Assembly: GCA_041389885.1 (NCBI GenBank)
Contig: JAWKRB010000062.1
Coordinates: 1 to 6,240, forward strand
Length of the DNA stretch: 6,240 nt
Origin: JAWKRB01 sp041389885
Lineage (GTDB): Bacteria; Myxococcota_A; Polyangia; Polyangiales; Ga0077539
Direction of reading: 5' to 3'
Below are positions 5,743-6,240 of this stretch, piece after piece (position 1 is the stretch's first letter; every line of letters starts with the position of its first letter). The translations under genes and the position numbers were made by a program. The notes beneath the pieces are model-generated. The model had not been told where the DNA came from. It saw only the letters and a list, made by a program, of their open reading frames with translations, and did no database searches.

Positions 5743-5864
5743 CCCCCGATTTTCGGTCAGAAAAGCTCTCGATCTCAGAGGGCGAGGTGCGTCTTGCGTG
5801 CGCCAACCCTCGGCGCCCAGCGGCTCCCCCAGGCTGCACGGGCGCCATCTCGTTGGAGGGCCCC
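5743..5864 (+). other. 122-base stretch without a confident gene; possible regulatory leader or 5' extension of the next gene
   Basis: This is the only apparent gap in a block where neighbouring genes otherwise overlap. Its first ~40 bases are less GC-rich than the genes and contain a short dyad ccga-ttt-tcgg (5746-5756) followed by cagaaaagctctcgatctc. No convincing -35/-10 pair or T-run terminator is visible. The stretch is open in the frame of the next gene back to a TTG at 5739, which overlaps the previous stop as TTGA. It could therefore be coding and add 42 residues, although its third-position G/C bias is weaker than in the clear genes. Confidence 0.5.
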
Positions 5865-6077
5865 ATGCTGACGGTCGACCACATCGCGTCGCGCATGGAG
5901 TGGTCCGTCCGGACTGCCCGCCGCTACGTCGCGGCGTGGTCTGAGCGCCAGCATGACCCGCGCGTCCCGCGTGTGCGCTCCCTGCGCACCGGCCGGCGCG
6001 GGCGCCCTCGCTACGTCGTCGACCCCGCGTCGTTCGAGCGCTGGCTCTGCCCTGCGGCCGTCGCAGAGGCGGCGTGA
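5865..6077 (+). CDS. Excisionase/MerR-like small HTH protein (70 aa)
   Basis: The ATG at 5865 is preceded by GGAGGG at 5855-5860 and starts exactly at the HTH, so it is preferred over an in-frame TTG at 5739. The protein reads LTVDHIASRMEWSVRTARRY (first helices and recognition helix), then a basic loop (RSLRTGRRGRPRYVV), then a final helix (DPASFERWL). This is the layout of winged HTH excisionase-like proteins of the HTH_17/MerR class, which bind DNA and act as excision factors, regulators or terminase-associated proteins. The length suits a stand-alone Xis-like protein. No integrase gene is in the window, so excision itself is not demonstrated. The stop overlaps the next start as TGATG. Confidence 0.72.
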   Translation: MLTVDHIASRMEWSVRTARRYVAAWSERQHDPRVPRVRSLRTGRRGRPRYVVDPASFERWLCPAAVAEAA

Positions 6078-6240
6078 TGCCCCCGCGCGGTGTCACGAAG
6101 ACCGTCGCGAAGGTGAGGCGCAAGACCGCCCTCGCCCTGCGCTGCGAGGGGTTCACCTTCGAGCAGATCGGCACCAAGCTCGGCATCACCAAGCAGAGCG
6201 TGCACGAGGGCGTGCAGAAGGAGCTGCGTGCCGTCGCCGC
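6077..6240 (+). CDS. HTH protein, possible phage terminase small subunit (3' end outside window)
   Basis: The ATG at 6077 overlaps the previous stop (TGATG), with AGAGG at 6065-6069. The frame is open to the window end, giving at least 54 residues. A basic start (MPPRGVTKTVAKVRRK) is followed by an HTH: TALALRCEGFTFEQIGTKLG and then ITKQSVHEGVQKELRAVAA. The pattern 'R..AL.LR..G.t...I...LGit...V...v...L' is common in terminase small subunits and other phage homeodomain-like DNA-binding proteins. Its position at the end of an early gene block would suit the start of a packaging module, but a plain transcription regulator is equally compatible with what is visible. The next gene, outside the window, would decide. 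Confidence 0.65.
   Translation, partial: MPPRGVTKTVAKVRRKTALALRCEGFTFEQIGTKLGITKQSVHEGVQKELRAVA

Noticed and set aside
5239..6192. 317-codon minus-strand open frame near the right end
   Set aside because: Arg/Gly/Ala-rich composition without motifs; the plus-strand frames there have start signals, a membrane segment and HTH patterns.

Overview
The window is a very GC-rich stretch with strong G/C preference at third codon positions. Every supportable gene lies on the plus strand. It looks like the replication/early block of a phage, prophage or plasmid-like element from a high-GC bacterium; Myxococcota or Actinomycetota are plausible hosts, but nothing in the sequence fixes the host. The mobile-element call rests on three things: a primase-helicase fusion gene, a run of small Cys-rich and helix-turn-helix (HTH) proteins joined by stop/start overlaps, and a possible terminase-small-subunit-like start at the right edge.

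Layout. Bases 3-3035 encode a large protein that enters from the left edge. It has an archaeo-eukaryotic primase (AEP/prim-pol) region, a superfamily 2 (SF2)-like helicase with a four-cysteine insertion, and a C-terminal XRE-type HTH. The last ~110 bases of this gene hold three direct copies and one inverted copy of an 18-bp element (2905-3013). This iteron-like array lies directly downstream of the codons for the HTH, and its rightmost copy ends just before the ribosome-binding site of the next gene. The arrangement recalls lambdoid replicons, where origin iterons lie inside the initiator gene O. It is the most interesting signal here: a candidate self-contained replicon or autoregulatory module.

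Bases 3032-3361 encode a small unknown protein. Bases 3354-3967 appear to be one gene split between two reading frames, by a single-base deletion or a -1 frameshift. From 3964 to 5165 come four consecutive small proteins, each with three or four Cys/His ligands in zinc-ribbon or zinc-knuckle spacing; the last is only 58 residues. Bases 5162-5410 encode a small HTH protein that probably starts with TTG. Bases 5407-5742 encode a small membrane protein with a charged helical tail. After a 122-base stretch (5743-5864), the only apparent gap, come a 70-residue excisionase-like HTH protein (5865-6077) and the start of another HTH protein (6077-6240, cut by the right edge).

The genes up to 5742 are joined by 1-8 base stop/start overlaps, apart from the unresolved frameshift at 3354-3967. 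This suggests one polycistronic, translationally coupled unit. In the model offered here, the primase-helicase replicates the element, possibly recognising the repeats in its own gene through its HTH. The small zinc and HTH proteins would be accessory or regulatory factors. No tRNA, rRNA, CRISPR array, insertion sequence or convincing sigma-70 promoter was seen.
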